DNA of 40,336 nucleotides from an uncultured Clostridia bacterium (GTDB taxonomy: Bacteria > Bacillota > Clostridia > Lachnospirales > CAG-274), in the NCBI GenBank assembly GCA_944384215.1, contig CALWSN010000036.1:1-40336 (forward strand), read 5' to 3'. Shown here one piece after another: positions 1-8,552 of this stretch. The notes beneath the pieces are model-generated. The model searched no databases and had not been told where the DNA came from. It saw nothing but the letters and a program-made list of their open reading frames with translations. Each line of letters starts with the position of its first letter. Position 1 is the first letter of the stretch. Made by a program: the position numbers and the translations under genes.

Positions 1-236
1 GAATCTAATATTTCTACATCTATATTAGGGTTTGTTAAATCTGCTGTTAAAACATAAACATCTTTCCAACCAGATTTATAAAGACGTTCACTTTTTTCAT
101 AAGTAAGACCGTCTGTTATAGTTTGTATTTCTCTATCTACATATAAAAGATTAGAATCTGCAAAAACATTTTTAGGTATAAATGCAGATAAGCTTAAAGC
201 AAAAGCAAGTGTATATGCTAAAAATTTCTTTTTCAT
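1..236 (-). CDS. Phosphodiester glycosidase family protein, N-terminal part (cut by window edge)
   Basis: Only the first 78 codons are inside the window; the gene runs off the left edge. The ATG at 236 follows an AGGAGG ribosome binding site. The protein opens with a lysine-rich n-region, a hydrophobic stretch and a likely signal peptidase site ending in VFA, so it is probably exported. After this comes a segment (ITDGLTYEKSERLYKSGWKD) typical of the region ahead of the NAGPA/DUF2233 phosphodiester glycosidase domain in Firmicutes; that domain itself is not visible here. It starts 21 bp after the LCP gene on the same strand, so the two are probably co-transcribed, which fits work on cell-wall glycopolymers. 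The family call rests on the N-terminal motif only. Confidence 0.7.
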   Translation of the reverse strand, partial: MKKKFLAYTLAFALSLSAFIPKNVFADSNLLYVDREIQTITDGLTYEKSERLYKSGWKDVYVLTADLTNPNIDVEILD

Positions 237-257
237 AGTTACCTCCTAAATGTTATT

Positions 258-1343
258 TTAAGATGTTGGCTCATTAGATGAGCTAGCTTCACTTTGTTCA
301 GAAGTTATTTGTATATCATTTTCTTTATCAGGGTCAGTATTTCCATAGAAAAATTCATCTACAATTTCTTTTTTTACATTATTATCTAAAACATAGTAAG
401 ATAAACCGTCTATCGTTTGGGGTGTTCCAGGTAAAGTAGCAGTTTTCATTTTATTAGTATCAATGCTTGGTATAGAATTTAAATATTTAGGCAAATCTGA
501 CACACTAAAATCTGTTTCTACATATTTTATAAGATTTAATGTTATTTCACCTAAGTTACCCATTAAAGTATCTATATCTAAAAATTGAGTGATAAATTCT
601 TTAATAAACTGTTGTTGCACTTCAACTCTTTGTAAATCTTGTCTAGCATAGCCTTTTCTAAAACGAACTAAACCTTCTGCATCTTTACCATTTAAAAGTT
701 GTCTGCCTTCTTTAAGATTTATATATAAATCTTGAGTAGGGTCGCTATATCTAAGTCCACCTTTAGGTACATCAAAATATATACCACCAACAGCATCTAC
801 AATAGAAACAAAGGCATCTAAATCTACCTTTACATAGTAATCTATTTTTATGCCTAGCATATCTTCAATAGTGGTTTTTACATAATCTATACCACTTTTT
901 TTGGTATAAGCATATATAGAGTTTGCTTTCATATGGCTAGGTGCACCTCTATTTATAGACCTAAGAGCAGTTAAGTCTTCACCAGTATATGAAACGTATG
1001 TATCTCTAGGTATTGATAATAAGTTTATCTCACCAGTGGTACTAATGTAACTAGCAACCATTAAAACATCAGTTAAACTTTCTGCCTCATCTACACCTGT
1101 TATTAAAATATTAGTTCTAATAGGAGGTGTAAAAATGCCATTAGAAGTTTGTTCTGTTTGTTGTTTTAATTCTTTTTCTGTAATAAGGGTAGAGTCTCGT
1201 TGTTTTGCTGGGTCATAAGCAGGTTCTGCTTTTAAAAATTTATATCCAAAAAATATAAATAATAAACCTATTAAAAACACACCAAAAACACTAAAAAATG
1301 TTGATAAAAATTTCTTTTTATACTTAGTATCCAAATTTTTCAT
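258..1343 (-). CDS. LytR-CpsA-Psr (LCP) family cell-wall glycopolymer ligase
   Basis: LCP enzymes move undecaprenyl-linked anionic glycopolymers onto peptidoglycan at the outer membrane face. The 361-residue protein has a short cytoplasmic tail, one membrane segment at about residues 8-32 and an outside LCP domain beginning near NILITGVDEAESLTDVLMVA, followed by the signature LLSIPRDTYV with its lipid-phosphate-binding arginine and a later LVRFRKGYARQDLQR block. An in-frame ATG at 1385 would add 14 residues, but the ATG at 1343 has an AGGAG site six bases ahead and the usual K-rich start, so I chose it. A TTGAAA/TATACT promoter lies upstream, and a WalR-type box sits further upstream at 1440-1456. 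The phosphodiester glycosidase gene follows on the same strand. Which polymer is transferred cannot be told. Confidence 0.9.
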   Translation of the reverse strand: MKNLDTKYKKKFLSTFFSVFGVFLIGLLFIFFGYKFLKAEPAYDPAKQRDSTLITEKELKQQTEQTSNGIFTPPIRTNILITGVDEAESLTDVLMVASYISTTGEINLLSIPRDTYVSYTGEDLTALRSINRGAPSHMKANSIYAYTKKSGIDYVKTTIEDMLGIKIDYYVKVDLDAFVSIVDAVGGIYFDVPKGGLRYSDPTQDLYINLKEGRQLLNGKDAEGLVRFRKGYARQDLQRVEVQQQFIKEFITQFLDIDTLMGNLGEITLNLIKYVETDFSVSDLPKYLNSIPSIDTNKMKTATLPGTPQTIDGLSYYVLDNNVKKEIVDEFFYGNTDPDKENDIQITSEQSEASSSNEPTS

Positions 1344-1375
1344 AATATAAACTCCTAAAATATTAATCAAATTAA

Positions 1376-1404
1376 AGTATATCAAAATATACCCTTTTTT
1401 TCAA
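1376..1404 (-). promoter_or_regulatory. Sigma-A-type promoter of the LCP gene
   Basis: Read on the minus strand, TTGAAA (1404-1399) and TATACT (1381-1376) are separated by exactly 17 bp, about 33 bp before the LCP start codon. Confidence 0.65.
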
Positions 1405-1439
1405 GTTTAAAGCTGTTTTTTTTACAATTTATTAAAATT

Positions 1440-1456
1440 TGTAATCTATTTGTAAT
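1440..1456 (+). promoter_or_regulatory. WalR-type direct repeat upstream of the LCP gene
   Basis: TGTAAT, five bases, TGTAAT is an exact match to the published WalR (YycF) box, TGTWAH-N5-TGTWAH. It lies about 36 bp upstream of the LCP promoter -35 box, but the direct repeat is on the strand opposite to the gene. AT-rich DNA raises the chance of a random match. walR itself is in this window at 18618. Confidence 0.45.
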
Positions 1457-1460
1457 TTAT

Positions 1461-1500
1461 TGATAAAAAATAAAACCCTAAAGAAAATTTATCTTTAGGG
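1461..1500 (-). terminator. Rho-independent terminator after rpmE
   Basis: CCCTAAAG (1476-1483) pairs with CTTTAGGG (1493-1500) around a 9-base loop. On the minus strand the stem is followed by a T-rich tract (1475-1466). It ends the LysM-rho-rpmE unit. Confidence 0.8.
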
Positions 1501-1530
1501 TAGGTTTTTAATATTAATATTAAAAAAATA

Positions 1531-1740
1531 TTATTGATTAGTTCTGCCGTATTTTTTGTTGAATTTATCAACACGTCCACCAGCATCAAGTAAAAGTTTT
1601 TGGCTACCAGTGTAATATGGGTGGCATTTAGAACAAACCTCAACACGAATTTCTTCATTTGTAGAACCAGTTACAAACTCGTTACCACAGTTACATTTTA
1701 CTTTAGCTTGAAAGTATTCTGGATGAATTCCTTCTCTCAT
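1531..1740 (-). CDS. rpmE: 50S ribosomal protein L31 (zinc-binding type)
   Basis: A 69-residue L31 of the large ribosomal subunit. It starts MREGIHPEY and has the four zinc-ligand cysteines C16, C18, C36 and C39 in VKCNCG and [11 protein letters not shown], ending with the usual [12 protein letters not shown]. An upstream ATG at 1797 would add 19 residues unlike any L31; the ATG at 1740 has an AGAGGTG site in front. It follows rho on the same strand, a frequent pairing in Gram-positive bacteria, and is closed by a strong terminator. The intact cysteines mark it as the C+ form used when zinc is plentiful. Confidence 0.95.
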   Translation of the reverse strand: MREGIHPEYFQAKVKCNCGNEFVTGSTNEEIRVEVCSKCHPYYTGSQKLLLDAGGRVDKFNKKYGRTNQ

Positions 1741-1869
1741 TGTAAAACACCTCTTTCTAAAAAATTGAGATACATTTTGGCATCTCTCTATTAACATAAC
1801 AAGTTGATTATAGCATATAAAAAAGTATATTGCAACAAGTTTTTATAATATTTTTTATAAGTTGAAAAT

Positions 1870-3219
1870 TTAGTTTATTTCTATTTTTTGTAAAACTTTA
1901 AAGAACTCTTTATTATTTTTTGTAGATTTTAAGATAGATAAAATCTTTTCTGTTATATCTATATTTTGAGCCTGGTTATTACCAAATAGTTTTCTTATAT
2001 AATAAGAAGCATCTAAATAATCTTTATCTAGCAAAAGCTCTTCTTTTCTTGTGCTAGATTTAGATATATCTACTGCAGGAAAAATTCTTCTTTCTGCCAC
2101 TTTTCTATCAAGAACAAGCTCCATATTACCAGTGCCCTTAAACTCTTCAAAAATAACATCATCCATTTTACTGCCAGTATCAACTAAAGCAGTAGCAAGA
2201 ATAGTAAGGCTGCCACCTTCTTCTATGTTTCTGGCAGCACCAAAAAATTTTTTTGGCATATATAATGTAGCAGGGTCTAAACCACCAGATAGTGTTCTAC
2301 CACTAGATGGTGTTAATATATTATAAGCTCTTGATAATCTTGTTATACTATCTAATAATATTACCAAATCCTTGCCTTGCTCAGCAAGCCTTTTAGCACG
2401 CTCTAATACCATTTCTGCAACTCTTCTATGATGGTCTGGTTGTTCATCAAAAGTAGAATAAATTACTTCTATATTATCACCCACAATAGAACGTTGCATG
2501 TCTGTAACTTCTTCTGGACGCTCATCTATTAATAGTACAAGAAGATGTACTTCTGGATGATTTTTTATTATAGAATTTGCAATAGATTTTAGTAGGGTAG
2601 TTTTGCCAGTTTTTGGAGGGGCAACTATCATACCTCTTTGCCCTTTACCTATTGGGCATATAACATCTATAATTCTACCAGAAAGACTATTTTGTCCCAT
2701 TTCTAAATTTAGCTTTTCTTGAGGATAGATAGGAGTGAGTTTTTCAAAGCTTGGTCTAGATATAATAGACATAGGAGAGTCACCATTAACTGTTTTTACA
2801 AATAAAAGAGCAGAAAATTTTTCGTTTTCTTTAGGTATTCTTAGGGTACCTTTTATATAATCACCTGTTTTTAAATTAAATCTTCTAATATGTGCAGGTG
2901 AAACATATACGTCATTAGAGCCAGAAAGGTAATTATTACTTCTTAAAAAACCATACCCATCAGATAATACCTCTAATATACCTTCTGCTTCTATACCACT
3001 ATCAAGCTCTTTTAAATAAGAAGCTTTATCAAAACTATGACCACAAGGTTTGTCCAATTCTTCTTTATCATTAGTTGGTAAATCTTGGTTATTATCTTCA
3101 GATTTTAATGTGTTTAATATTTCTATAAGCTCATCTTTTTTGTAAGTTGTAATAGATTTTATATTATTTTCTTTAGCTATATCTCTAAGCTCTGCTAAAG
3201 TGAGATTGTTATAATCCAT
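1870..3219 (-). CDS. rho: Transcription termination factor Rho
   Basis: Hexameric RNA-dependent ATPase that ends transcription and silences antisense transcripts. The 449-residue protein shows a Rho_N helical domain (residues 1-35, [16 protein letters not shown]), an acidic linker, a cold-shock-like RNA-binding domain ([16 protein letters not shown]), the Walker A loop ([13 protein letters not shown]), Walker B ([16 protein letters not shown]) and the Q/R-loop region ([17 protein letters not shown]). The ATG has an AGGAGG site and lies only 8 bp after the LysM gene, so the two are translated from one message. Length and motifs are normal for Firmicutes. Nothing looks broken. Confidence 0.97.
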   Translation of the reverse strand: MDYNNLTLAELRDIAKENNIKSITTYKKDELIEILNTLKSEDNNQDLPTNDKEELDKPCGHSFDKASYLKELDSGIEAEGILEVLSDGYGFLRSNNYLSGSNDVYVSPAHIRRFNLKTGDYIKGTLRIPKENEKFSALLFVKTVNGDSPMSIISRPSFEKLTPIYPQEKLNLEMGQNSLSGRIIDVICPIGKGQRGMIVAPPKTGKTTLLKSIANSIIKNHPEVHLLVLLIDERPEEVTDMQRSIVGDNIEVIYSTFDEQPDHHRRVAEMVLERAKRLAEQGKDLVILLDSITRLSRAYNILTPSSGRTLSGGLDPATLYMPKKFFGAARNIEEGGSLTILATALVDTGSKMDDVIFEEFKGTGNMELVLDRKVAERRIFPAVDISKSSTRKEELLLDKDYLDASYYIRKLFGNNQAQNIDITEKILSILKSTKNNKEFFKVLQKIEIN

Positions 3220-3227
3220 ATTTCCTC

Positions 3228-4112
3228 CTAATTAATTTTTGGGATAATAAGTTTTTGACCAGGTTTTAAAACGCTATTTTCTGTAAGACCATTAGCCTCT
3301 AATATTTTTTGATAATGGCTACCATCACCATATACATTTTTACTAATGTTCCAAATAACGTCACCTTCTTTAACAATATATTCAGATGAGTTTGAACTAT
3401 TACTATTATTGTTATTAGAAGTGTTAGAAGGTTTAGTTGATTGTTCAGTTTTATTACTAGTTGTATTGTTTGATTGCTGTGGATTTAACTGAGATTTTAA
3501 ATCTTCATTTTCTTTTTTTAATGTATCTATTTCATTTTTTAAAGATTCTTCTAATAACTTAGTTTCGGTGTCAGCTTTGCTATCTAATAATTCTTGTATT
3601 TGTGCTTTTGCTTCTGTAAGCTCTTTTTTAGTAGAAGTTAGAGTTACAGCTAAAAAAGCAGTAGATATAGTTAAAACTATAATGATAGAAAATGAAATAA
3701 CTCTACCAATTATAGAAGGGGAATTATCATCATATTCGTCATATTCATCATCAAAAAATTCTTTGCCATATTTTTCTATATTTCTTCTATAATTGTTTTC
3801 ATTAGTATTTTGTTTTGTTTTTCTTCTGTTTTGCTCTTTTACACTTGAAGATTGTTTTGTTTTTCTAGGTGTATATTCTTCATATTCTTCAAAATATTCT
3901 TCATCATAAAAATCTTCATTATCATATTCATCAAAATCATCTTCAAACTGTTCATTATCGTATTCTTCATATTCTATATTAAAATCAGAACTATCGTTAG
4001 TTTTTTCAGTATGGTTAGGGTTATCATCTAAAATATTTTTTACTAATCTTTTAGTAATATCTTCACTAAAAAGTTGTTGTGAGTTTTTATTATCGTTATC
4101 CTTACTGGACAT
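3228..4112 (-). CDS. Membrane-anchored LysM domain protein with acidic N-terminus
   Basis: A 294-residue protein of unknown exact role. Residues 1-130 are cytoplasmic and very acidic, with tyrosine/glutamate/aspartate-rich repeats ([16 protein letters not shown]) and a basic KTKQ patch. A single membrane segment (about residues 135-160, ending [12 protein letters not shown]) is followed by a coiled coil (about 162-210), an Asn/Ser-rich linker and one C-terminal LysM domain (residues 245-294, [20 protein letters not shown]). LysM binds N-acetylglucosamine chains, so the protein should link the membrane to peptidoglycan with a long charged tail inside the cell. It has a consensus AGGAGG site and heads the unit with rho and rpmE. 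No catalytic domain is visible. Confidence 0.85.
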   Translation of the reverse strand: MSSKDNDNKNSQQLFSEDITKRLVKNILDDNPNHTEKTNDSSDFNIEYEEYDNEQFEDDFDEYDNEDFYDEEYFEEYEEYTPRKTKQSSSVKEQNRRKTKQNTNENNYRRNIEKYGKEFFDDEYDEYDDNSPSIIGRVISFSIIIVLTISTAFLAVTLTSTKKELTEAKAQIQELLDSKADTETKLLEESLKNEIDTLKKENEDLKSQLNPQQSNNTTSNKTEQSTKPSNTSNNNNSNSSNSSEYIVKEGDVIWNISKNVYGDGSHYQKILEANGLTENSVLKPGQKLIIPKIN

Positions 4113-4171
4113 ATTAATCCTCCTAAAAAGTTATTTTTACAAATAGTTATAAAAAACTACTCTATCTTACA

Positions 4172-4200
4172 ATTTTATAACCTTAATCATAAAAAGTCAA
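4172..4200 (-). promoter_or_regulatory. Promoter of the LysM-rho-rpmE unit
   Basis: On the minus strand TTGACT (4200-4195) and TAAAAT (4177-4172) are 17 bp apart, about 60 bp before the LysM gene start. Confidence 0.6.
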
Positions 4201-4427
4201 CTTTAAATTAATTTAATTTGAAAAATAAATTATTAAATTAGTATTATATAATTATAAAACTTATATACTAATTTTAATATTATAATTTTTATACAAAAAA
4301 TAAATAAAAGTATCTTTATATAGTGGTTAAAAACAATTTATTTATAAATAAATTATAAACTAAAATTTAAAGAGTATAATATATTTGATAGTTTTATATA
4401 AAAATATATATTGATATAATATTAATA

Positions 4428-4456
4428 TTGAAAAAAAAGTAAATTTGTTATATTAT
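4428..4456 (+). promoter_or_regulatory. Promoter of the hprK gene cluster
   Basis: TTGAAA (4428-4433) and TATTAT (4451-4456) are 17 bp apart, about 33 bp upstream of the first gene of the cluster. Confidence 0.55.
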
Positions 4457-4488
4457 TATTAATATAAACTATTTTTGAGGTGATGTTT

Positions 4489-4788
4489 ATGGAGAATTTT
4501 GTAACAGATTATGTATATTTTGATGAAAAAACAAAAGAATTTAAAAATGTGCACATAAAGATTAATGTTGTAAAAGATGAATTTTTAATAAATATAACAT
4601 CTGAAGATATATTAGAAGATGTGGCTATTTTAGAAATATTAAAACAACTTAATAATAATTTTACAAAAAAACTTAGAATATCTCTTGTAGAAGAGTGTGA
4701 AATATTTGTTAATGATAAAAATGGAACTAGAAAAATAGAGCTTGAATATGGAGAGTTTTTTATCAAAAAAACTATTAAACAAAGTTAA
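4489..4788 (+). CDS. Hypothetical protein upstream of hprK
   Basis: I do not recognise this 99-residue protein. It has no signal peptide, membrane segment or cysteine motif. It is charged, with alternating beta-like hydrophobic patterns (HIKINVVKDEFLINI, KLRISLVEECEIFV), suggesting a small soluble alpha/beta or all-beta fold. The ATG at 4489 sits well behind TGAGGTG; a GTG at 4480 and an ATG at 4483 overlap that site and are poorer starts. It ends 17 bp before hprK on the same strand and is the first gene after the promoter, so it should be made together with HPr kinase. Codon and base use look like its neighbours. Confidence 0.75.
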   Translation: MENFVTDYVYFDEKTKEFKNVHIKINVVKDEFLINITSEDILEDVAILEILKQLNNNFTKKLRISLVEECEIFVNDKNGTRKIELEYGEFFIKKTIKQS

Positions 4789-4805
4789 TTTTAAGGAGAA
4801 ATAAT

Positions 4806-5726
4806 ATGTATTCTGTAAAAATAGAAGAGCTAGTTAAAGAATATGAATTAAAAAATCTAACTCCTAGTGTAGATTTTTCAGATAAAGTTTTATGCCACCC
4901 AGAAGTAAATAGACCAGCATTACAATTAGTTGGTTTTTTTGAATATTTTTCATCAGAAAGAATACAGATAATAGGGCTTGTAGAATATTCTTATATATCT
5001 ACTTTATCTAAAGAAGATAAAAAAGAAATTTTTGAAAAAATATGTAATTATAAAGTGCCTTGTATAGTATTTTGTAGAAGCTTAGAGCCACCACAAGAAT
5101 TAATAGATGCCGCAATAAAATATAATATACCTATATTTCAAACTAAAGATTCTACATCAGAATTTGAAAGTGAGGTTATAAGATGGCTTAGAGTACAGCT
5201 TGCACCTAGAGTTACTATGCACGGTGTTTTAGTTGATATATATGGAGAAGGTGTTCTTATAATTGGTGAAAGTGGAGTTGGTAAAAGCGAAACGGCATTA
5301 GAGCTAATAAAAAGAGGACATAGGCTTGTTGCTGATGATGCAGTAGAGATTAAAAAAGTTTCTCACAATACTCTTGTAGGTAGTTGCCCTGAGGTTATAA
5401 GATATTTTATAGAGCTTAGAGGTATTGGTATAATAAATGTAAAACAAATGTTTGGTGTGCAATCTGTAAAAGATACACAAGCTATTGACCTTATAATAAA
5501 GCTAGAATCTTGGGAAAAAGGTAAACAATATGACAGGCTTGGTCTTAATGAAGAATATATGGATATATTAGGTAATGAAATTGTATGCCAAACATTACCT
5601 GTTAGACCAGGGCGTAACCTTGCTATGATATGCGAATCGGCAGCCGTTAATAGAAGACAAAAGAAAATGGGGTATAACGCAGCACAAGCATTAAACGATA
5701 GAATAATGAAAAATATGGAAAATTAA
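4806..5726 (+). CDS. hprK: HPr kinase/phosphorylase
   Basis: Bifunctional enzyme that phosphorylates and dephosphorylates the regulatory serine of HPr and Crh, the switch for carbon catabolite control in Firmicutes. The 306-residue protein has the N-terminal domain (1-130), the Walker A loop GESGVGKSE (about 154-162), the LVADDAVEIKK strand behind it, and the HprK signature ELRGIGIINVKQMFG needed for phosphorylase activity. The C-terminal PVRPGRN block is also present. It starts behind AAGGAG. Downstream in the same cluster is an HPr-like protein that keeps only the serine site, a likely substrate. Confidence 0.96.
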   Translation: MYSVKIEELVKEYELKNLTPSVDFSDKVLCHPEVNRPALQLVGFFEYFSSERIQIIGLVEYSYISTLSKEDKKEIFEKICNYKVPCIVFCRSLEPPQELIDAAIKYNIPIFQTKDSTSEFESEVIRWLRVQLAPRVTMHGVLVDIYGEGVLIIGESGVGKSETALELIKRGHRLVADDAVEIKKVSHNTLVGSCPEVIRYFIELRGIGIINVKQMFGVQSVKDTQAIDLIIKLESWEKGKQYDRLGLNEEYMDILGNEIVCQTLPVRPGRNLAMICESAAVNRRQKKMGYNAAQALNDRIMKNMEN

Positions 5727-5753
5727 TTATATACTCTTTAAGGAGGATAAAAT

Positions 5754-6698
5754 ATGTATTATATAGGTATTGATTTAGGTGGAACAACAATAAAAGGCGG
5801 CATTGTTACAGAAGATGGAAAAATAATAAAAAGTAAATCATTACCAACTTTACCAGAAAGAGAAGGTAATGAAATAGTAAAATCTATGGCTATGCTAGCA
5901 TTAGACCTTATTAATGAAGAAAATATAAACATAGAAGAAATACATTCAGTAGGTATTGGTGCACCAGGGCTTATTGATAGTAATAATAAAATAATAGTAA
6001 CATCTAGTAATATTAATTTTGATAATACTAATGTAGAAAAAGAAATGCAAAAATATATAAATTTACCTATATATCTAGAAAATGATGCTAATTGTGCCAC
6101 AATAGCAGAGTTTGTATGTGGTAGTATGAAAGGATATGACAATGCAGTAATGCTTACTATTGGCACTGGCATTGGTGGTGGTATTATATTAGATGGTAAA
6201 ATGGCTAAAGGTAGCTATCTTGGTGAAGGAGAACTGGGACATACTATTGTAGATTATACAGGCGGTGAATATTGTGGTTGTGGGCAAAAAGGTTGCCTAG
6301 AAACATTTTGTTCAGCAAACTCTATGATAAAATATGCAAAAAAACTTTTAAAAGATGAAAAAAACAGTAAAATTTTAGAGCTTGCAGATAGTTTTGATAA
6401 TATTAATGCAAAAAATATTTTTGATGCTTATGATTTAGGTGATGAAATAGGTGTTAAAGTTATAGAAAGATTTAATACATATTTAGCTATTGGCATAGTA
6501 AATATTATTAATATTTTTAGACCAGGTGTAATATCTATTGGTGGTGGAGCATCAGCAAGAGGTGATAAACTTGTAAAACCTATTGAAGATATTGCTCAAA
6601 AAATGATTTATGGTAATGGGTTTAAAACCAAAATAGTACCAGCTATTTTAGGTAATGATGCAGGTATTATAGGTGCTGCTATGATTAGTAAGGTATAA
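5754..6698 (+). CDS. ROK family sugar kinase, probably glucokinase
   Basis: A 314-residue cytoplasmic ROK protein that should phosphorylate glucose or a related hexose with ATP. The phosphate loop GIDLGGTTIKGG is at residues 4-15, the sugar-binding END motif (LENDANCATIAEF) lies near residue 108, and the ATP-binding stretch TIGTGIGGGIILDGK follows. The zinc motif CGCGQKGCLET (about 174-184) after the GH of GELGHT is complete, and there is no N-terminal winged helix, so this is a kinase, not a ROK repressor. It lies 27 bp after hprK behind AAGGAGG. The position next to HPr kinase supports glucokinase, but ROK kinases for N-acetylglucosamine or mannose cannot be excluded. Confidence 0.88.
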   Translation: MYYIGIDLGGTTIKGGIVTEDGKIIKSKSLPTLPEREGNEIVKSMAMLALDLINEENINIEEIHSVGIGAPGLIDSNNKIIVTSSNINFDNTNVEKEMQKYINLPIYLENDANCATIAEFVCGSMKGYDNAVMLTIGTGIGGGIILDGKMAKGSYLGEGELGHTIVDYTGGEYCGCGQKGCLETFCSANSMIKYAKKLLKDEKNSKILELADSFDNINAKNIFDAYDLGDEIGVKVIERFNTYLAIGIVNIINIFRPGVISIGGGASARGDKLVKPIEDIAQKMIYGNGFKTKIVPAILGNDAGIIGAAMISKV

Positions 6699-6759
6699 TA
6701 AATAAATTTTGGAATATTATATATTAAAATTATATTGTTAGACTTGGAGGAGCTTTATA

Positions 6760-7653
6760 TTGAATATATTTGAAAAAGTTTTAAATAAAGAACAAATTTT
6801 TATAAATGAGCCTATGAAAAAACACACAACTTTTAAGATAGGTGGTAATGCAGATTTTTTACTATTGCCAACTACAATAGAGCAAATATTAGGCTGTATA
6901 AAAATTTGCAAAGAAAATAATATAGACTATTATATTATTGGTAATGGAAGCAACCTTTTAGTTTCTGACAAAGGCTTTAGAGGGGTTATAATAAAGCTAT
7001 TTAAAAATTTTAATAGTATTGAGCTAGATAAAAATATAATAAAGGTACAAGCAGGGGCAACTTTAAGTGCAATAGCAAAAAAAGCCTATGATAATTCTTT
7101 AGAGGGCTTTGAGTTTGCATCTGGCATACCAGGTACTATTGGTGGTGGTATTTGTATGAATGCAGGTGCTTATGGTGGTGAGCTTAAAGATGTTGTAAAG
7201 GAAGTTATCGTTTTAAAAGATGATGAAATAGTTGTTTTAAGCAATAAAGATTGTGAATTTGAATATAGAAATAGCAAAATATTAAAAGAAAAGCTTATAG
7301 TTTTAGAAGCTATTATAGAGCTTAAAAGTGGTAAAAAAGAAGACATACTTTTAAAAATGAAACAAAATAATAAATCTAGAAATGAAAAACAACCAGTAGA
7401 ATATCCTAGTGCAGGCAGTACCTTTAAAAGACCGCCTAACAATTTTGCAGGCAAATTGATTATGGAAGCAGGCCTTGCAGGCAAATCTATTGGAGGTGCT
7501 TCTATATCTAAAAAGCACTGTGGGTTTATAATAAATAATGGTGATGCTACTTGTGAAGATGTTTTAAAACTAGCAGATTTTGCTTGTAGCCAAGTTAAAG
7601 AAAAATTTAATATAAATCTTGAAAAAGAAATACGTGTTATAGGTGAAAGCTAG
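6760..7653 (+). CDS. murB: UDP-N-acetylenolpyruvoylglucosamine reductase
   Basis: FAD enzyme that uses NADPH to reduce enolpyruvyl-UDP-GlcNAc to UDP-N-acetylmuramate, the second committed step of peptidoglycan precursor synthesis in the cytoplasm. The 297-residue protein shows the PCMH-type FAD domain (YYIIGNGSNLLVSDKGFRG and SGIPGTIGGGICMNAGAYGG), the catalytic YRNS, and the C-terminal active-site serine in PSAGSTFKRP. It begins with TTG behind a strong GGAGG nine bases away; no better ATG is available. The length fits the type II MurB of Gram-positives. It ends where the ribosome binding site of rapZ begins, so the two are tightly coupled. Confidence 0.96.
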   Translation: MNIFEKVLNKEQIFINEPMKKHTTFKIGGNADFLLLPTTIEQILGCIKICKENNIDYYIIGNGSNLLVSDKGFRGVIIKLFKNFNSIELDKNIIKVQAGATLSAIAKKAYDNSLEGFEFASGIPGTIGGGICMNAGAYGGELKDVVKEVIVLKDDEIVVLSNKDCEFEYRNSKILKEKLIVLEAIIELKSGKKEDILLKMKQNNKSRNEKQPVEYPSAGSTFKRPPNNFAGKLIMEAGLAGKSIGGASISKKHCGFIINNGDATCEDVLKLADFACSQVKEKFNINLEKEIRVIGES

Positions 7654-7662
7654 GTGATAAAT

Positions 7663-8529
7663 ATGAAATATGTTATATTAACAGGTATGTCTGGAGCAGG
7701 TAAAAGTAGTGTTTTAAAATTTTTTGAAGATATAGGTTATTTTTGTGTAGATAATTTGCCACCATCTTTAATACCAAAATTTATAGAATTATGCGATAAA
7801 CCTGGCACAGAAATAGATAAAGTAGCTATTGGTATAGATATAAGAGGGGGCAAGTTATTTGATGACTTTTTTACCTATTTATCAGAAATGAAAAATGAAA
7901 ACCATTCTTTTGAAATATTATTTTTAGATTGTTCTGATGAGGTATTGCTAAAAAGATATAAAGAAACAAGAAGAAGACACCCTCTTGCAAAAGGTGAAAG
8001 GTTAATAACAGGTATAGTTAGAGAAAGAGAACTTTTAAGTGATATAAGAAGAAAATCTGACTATATTATAGACACAAGTAATATTTTAGCAAGACAGCTA
8101 AAACAAAAAATAAATGACATATTTATAGAAAATAAAGAATTTGATAGCCTTATGATAAATATTTTATCTTTTGGTTTTAAATATGGTATACCTAGTGATG
8201 CTGACTTAGTATTTGATGTAAGGTTTTTACCTAATCCATTTTATATAGATGAGCTTAAGCCTTTAACAGGTAATGATGTATCTGTTCACGACTATGTTAT
8301 GAAATATGAAGAAAGTAATATATTTTTACAAAAATTATTAGATATGTTAAACTTTTTAATACCTAACTATATAAAAGAAGGTAAAAATCAGCTAGTTATA
8401 GCTATTGGCTGTACAGGTGGTAAGCACCGTTCTGTTACATTAGCTAATGAACTTTATAATGAGCTTAATAAATTACAATATAGCACTATTATTACTCACA
8501 GGGATATTGACAAAGATAGCAAGAAGTAG
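7663..8529 (+). CDS. rapZ: RNase adapter/nucleotide-binding protein RapZ
   Basis: A 288-residue P-loop protein (YvcJ in Bacillus). In E. coli RapZ senses glucosamine-6-phosphate and guides RNase E to a small RNA; in Firmicutes it is a GTP/ATP-binding protein affecting competence and wall metabolism. The Walker A loop GMSGAGKSS is at residues 8-16, CVDNLPPSLIP follows, and the C-terminal GCTGGKHRSV motif is intact. I took the ATG at 7663, because the GTG at 7654 is part of the AGGTG site that overlaps the murB stop codon. In most Firmicutes yvcK/glmR follows rapZ; here whiA follows directly. Confidence 0.95.
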   Translation: MKYVILTGMSGAGKSSVLKFFEDIGYFCVDNLPPSLIPKFIELCDKPGTEIDKVAIGIDIRGGKLFDDFFTYLSEMKNENHSFEILFLDCSDEVLLKRYKETRRRHPLAKGERLITGIVRERELLSDIRRKSDYIIDTSNILARQLKQKINDIFIENKEFDSLMINILSFGFKYGIPSDADLVFDVRFLPNPFYIDELKPLTGNDVSVHDYVMKYEESNIFLQKLLDMLNFLIPNYIKEGKNQLVIAIGCTGGKHRSVTLANELYNELNKLQYSTIITHRDIDKDSKK

Positions 8530-8552
8530 TATAGTACAATAAGGTGATAAAA

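Larger units (their letters stand above)
4113..4488. other. AT-rich divergent intergenic region
   Basis: This 376-bp stretch between the left minus-strand block and the right plus-strand block is almost entirely A and T. Apart from the two divergent promoters noted separately I see no gene, no strong hairpin and no repeat array in it. Confidence 0.6.

Noticed and set aside
2051-2326. Open frame antisense to rho
   Set aside because: It is a shadow of the strongly conserved rho gene, without ribosome binding site or recognisable product.
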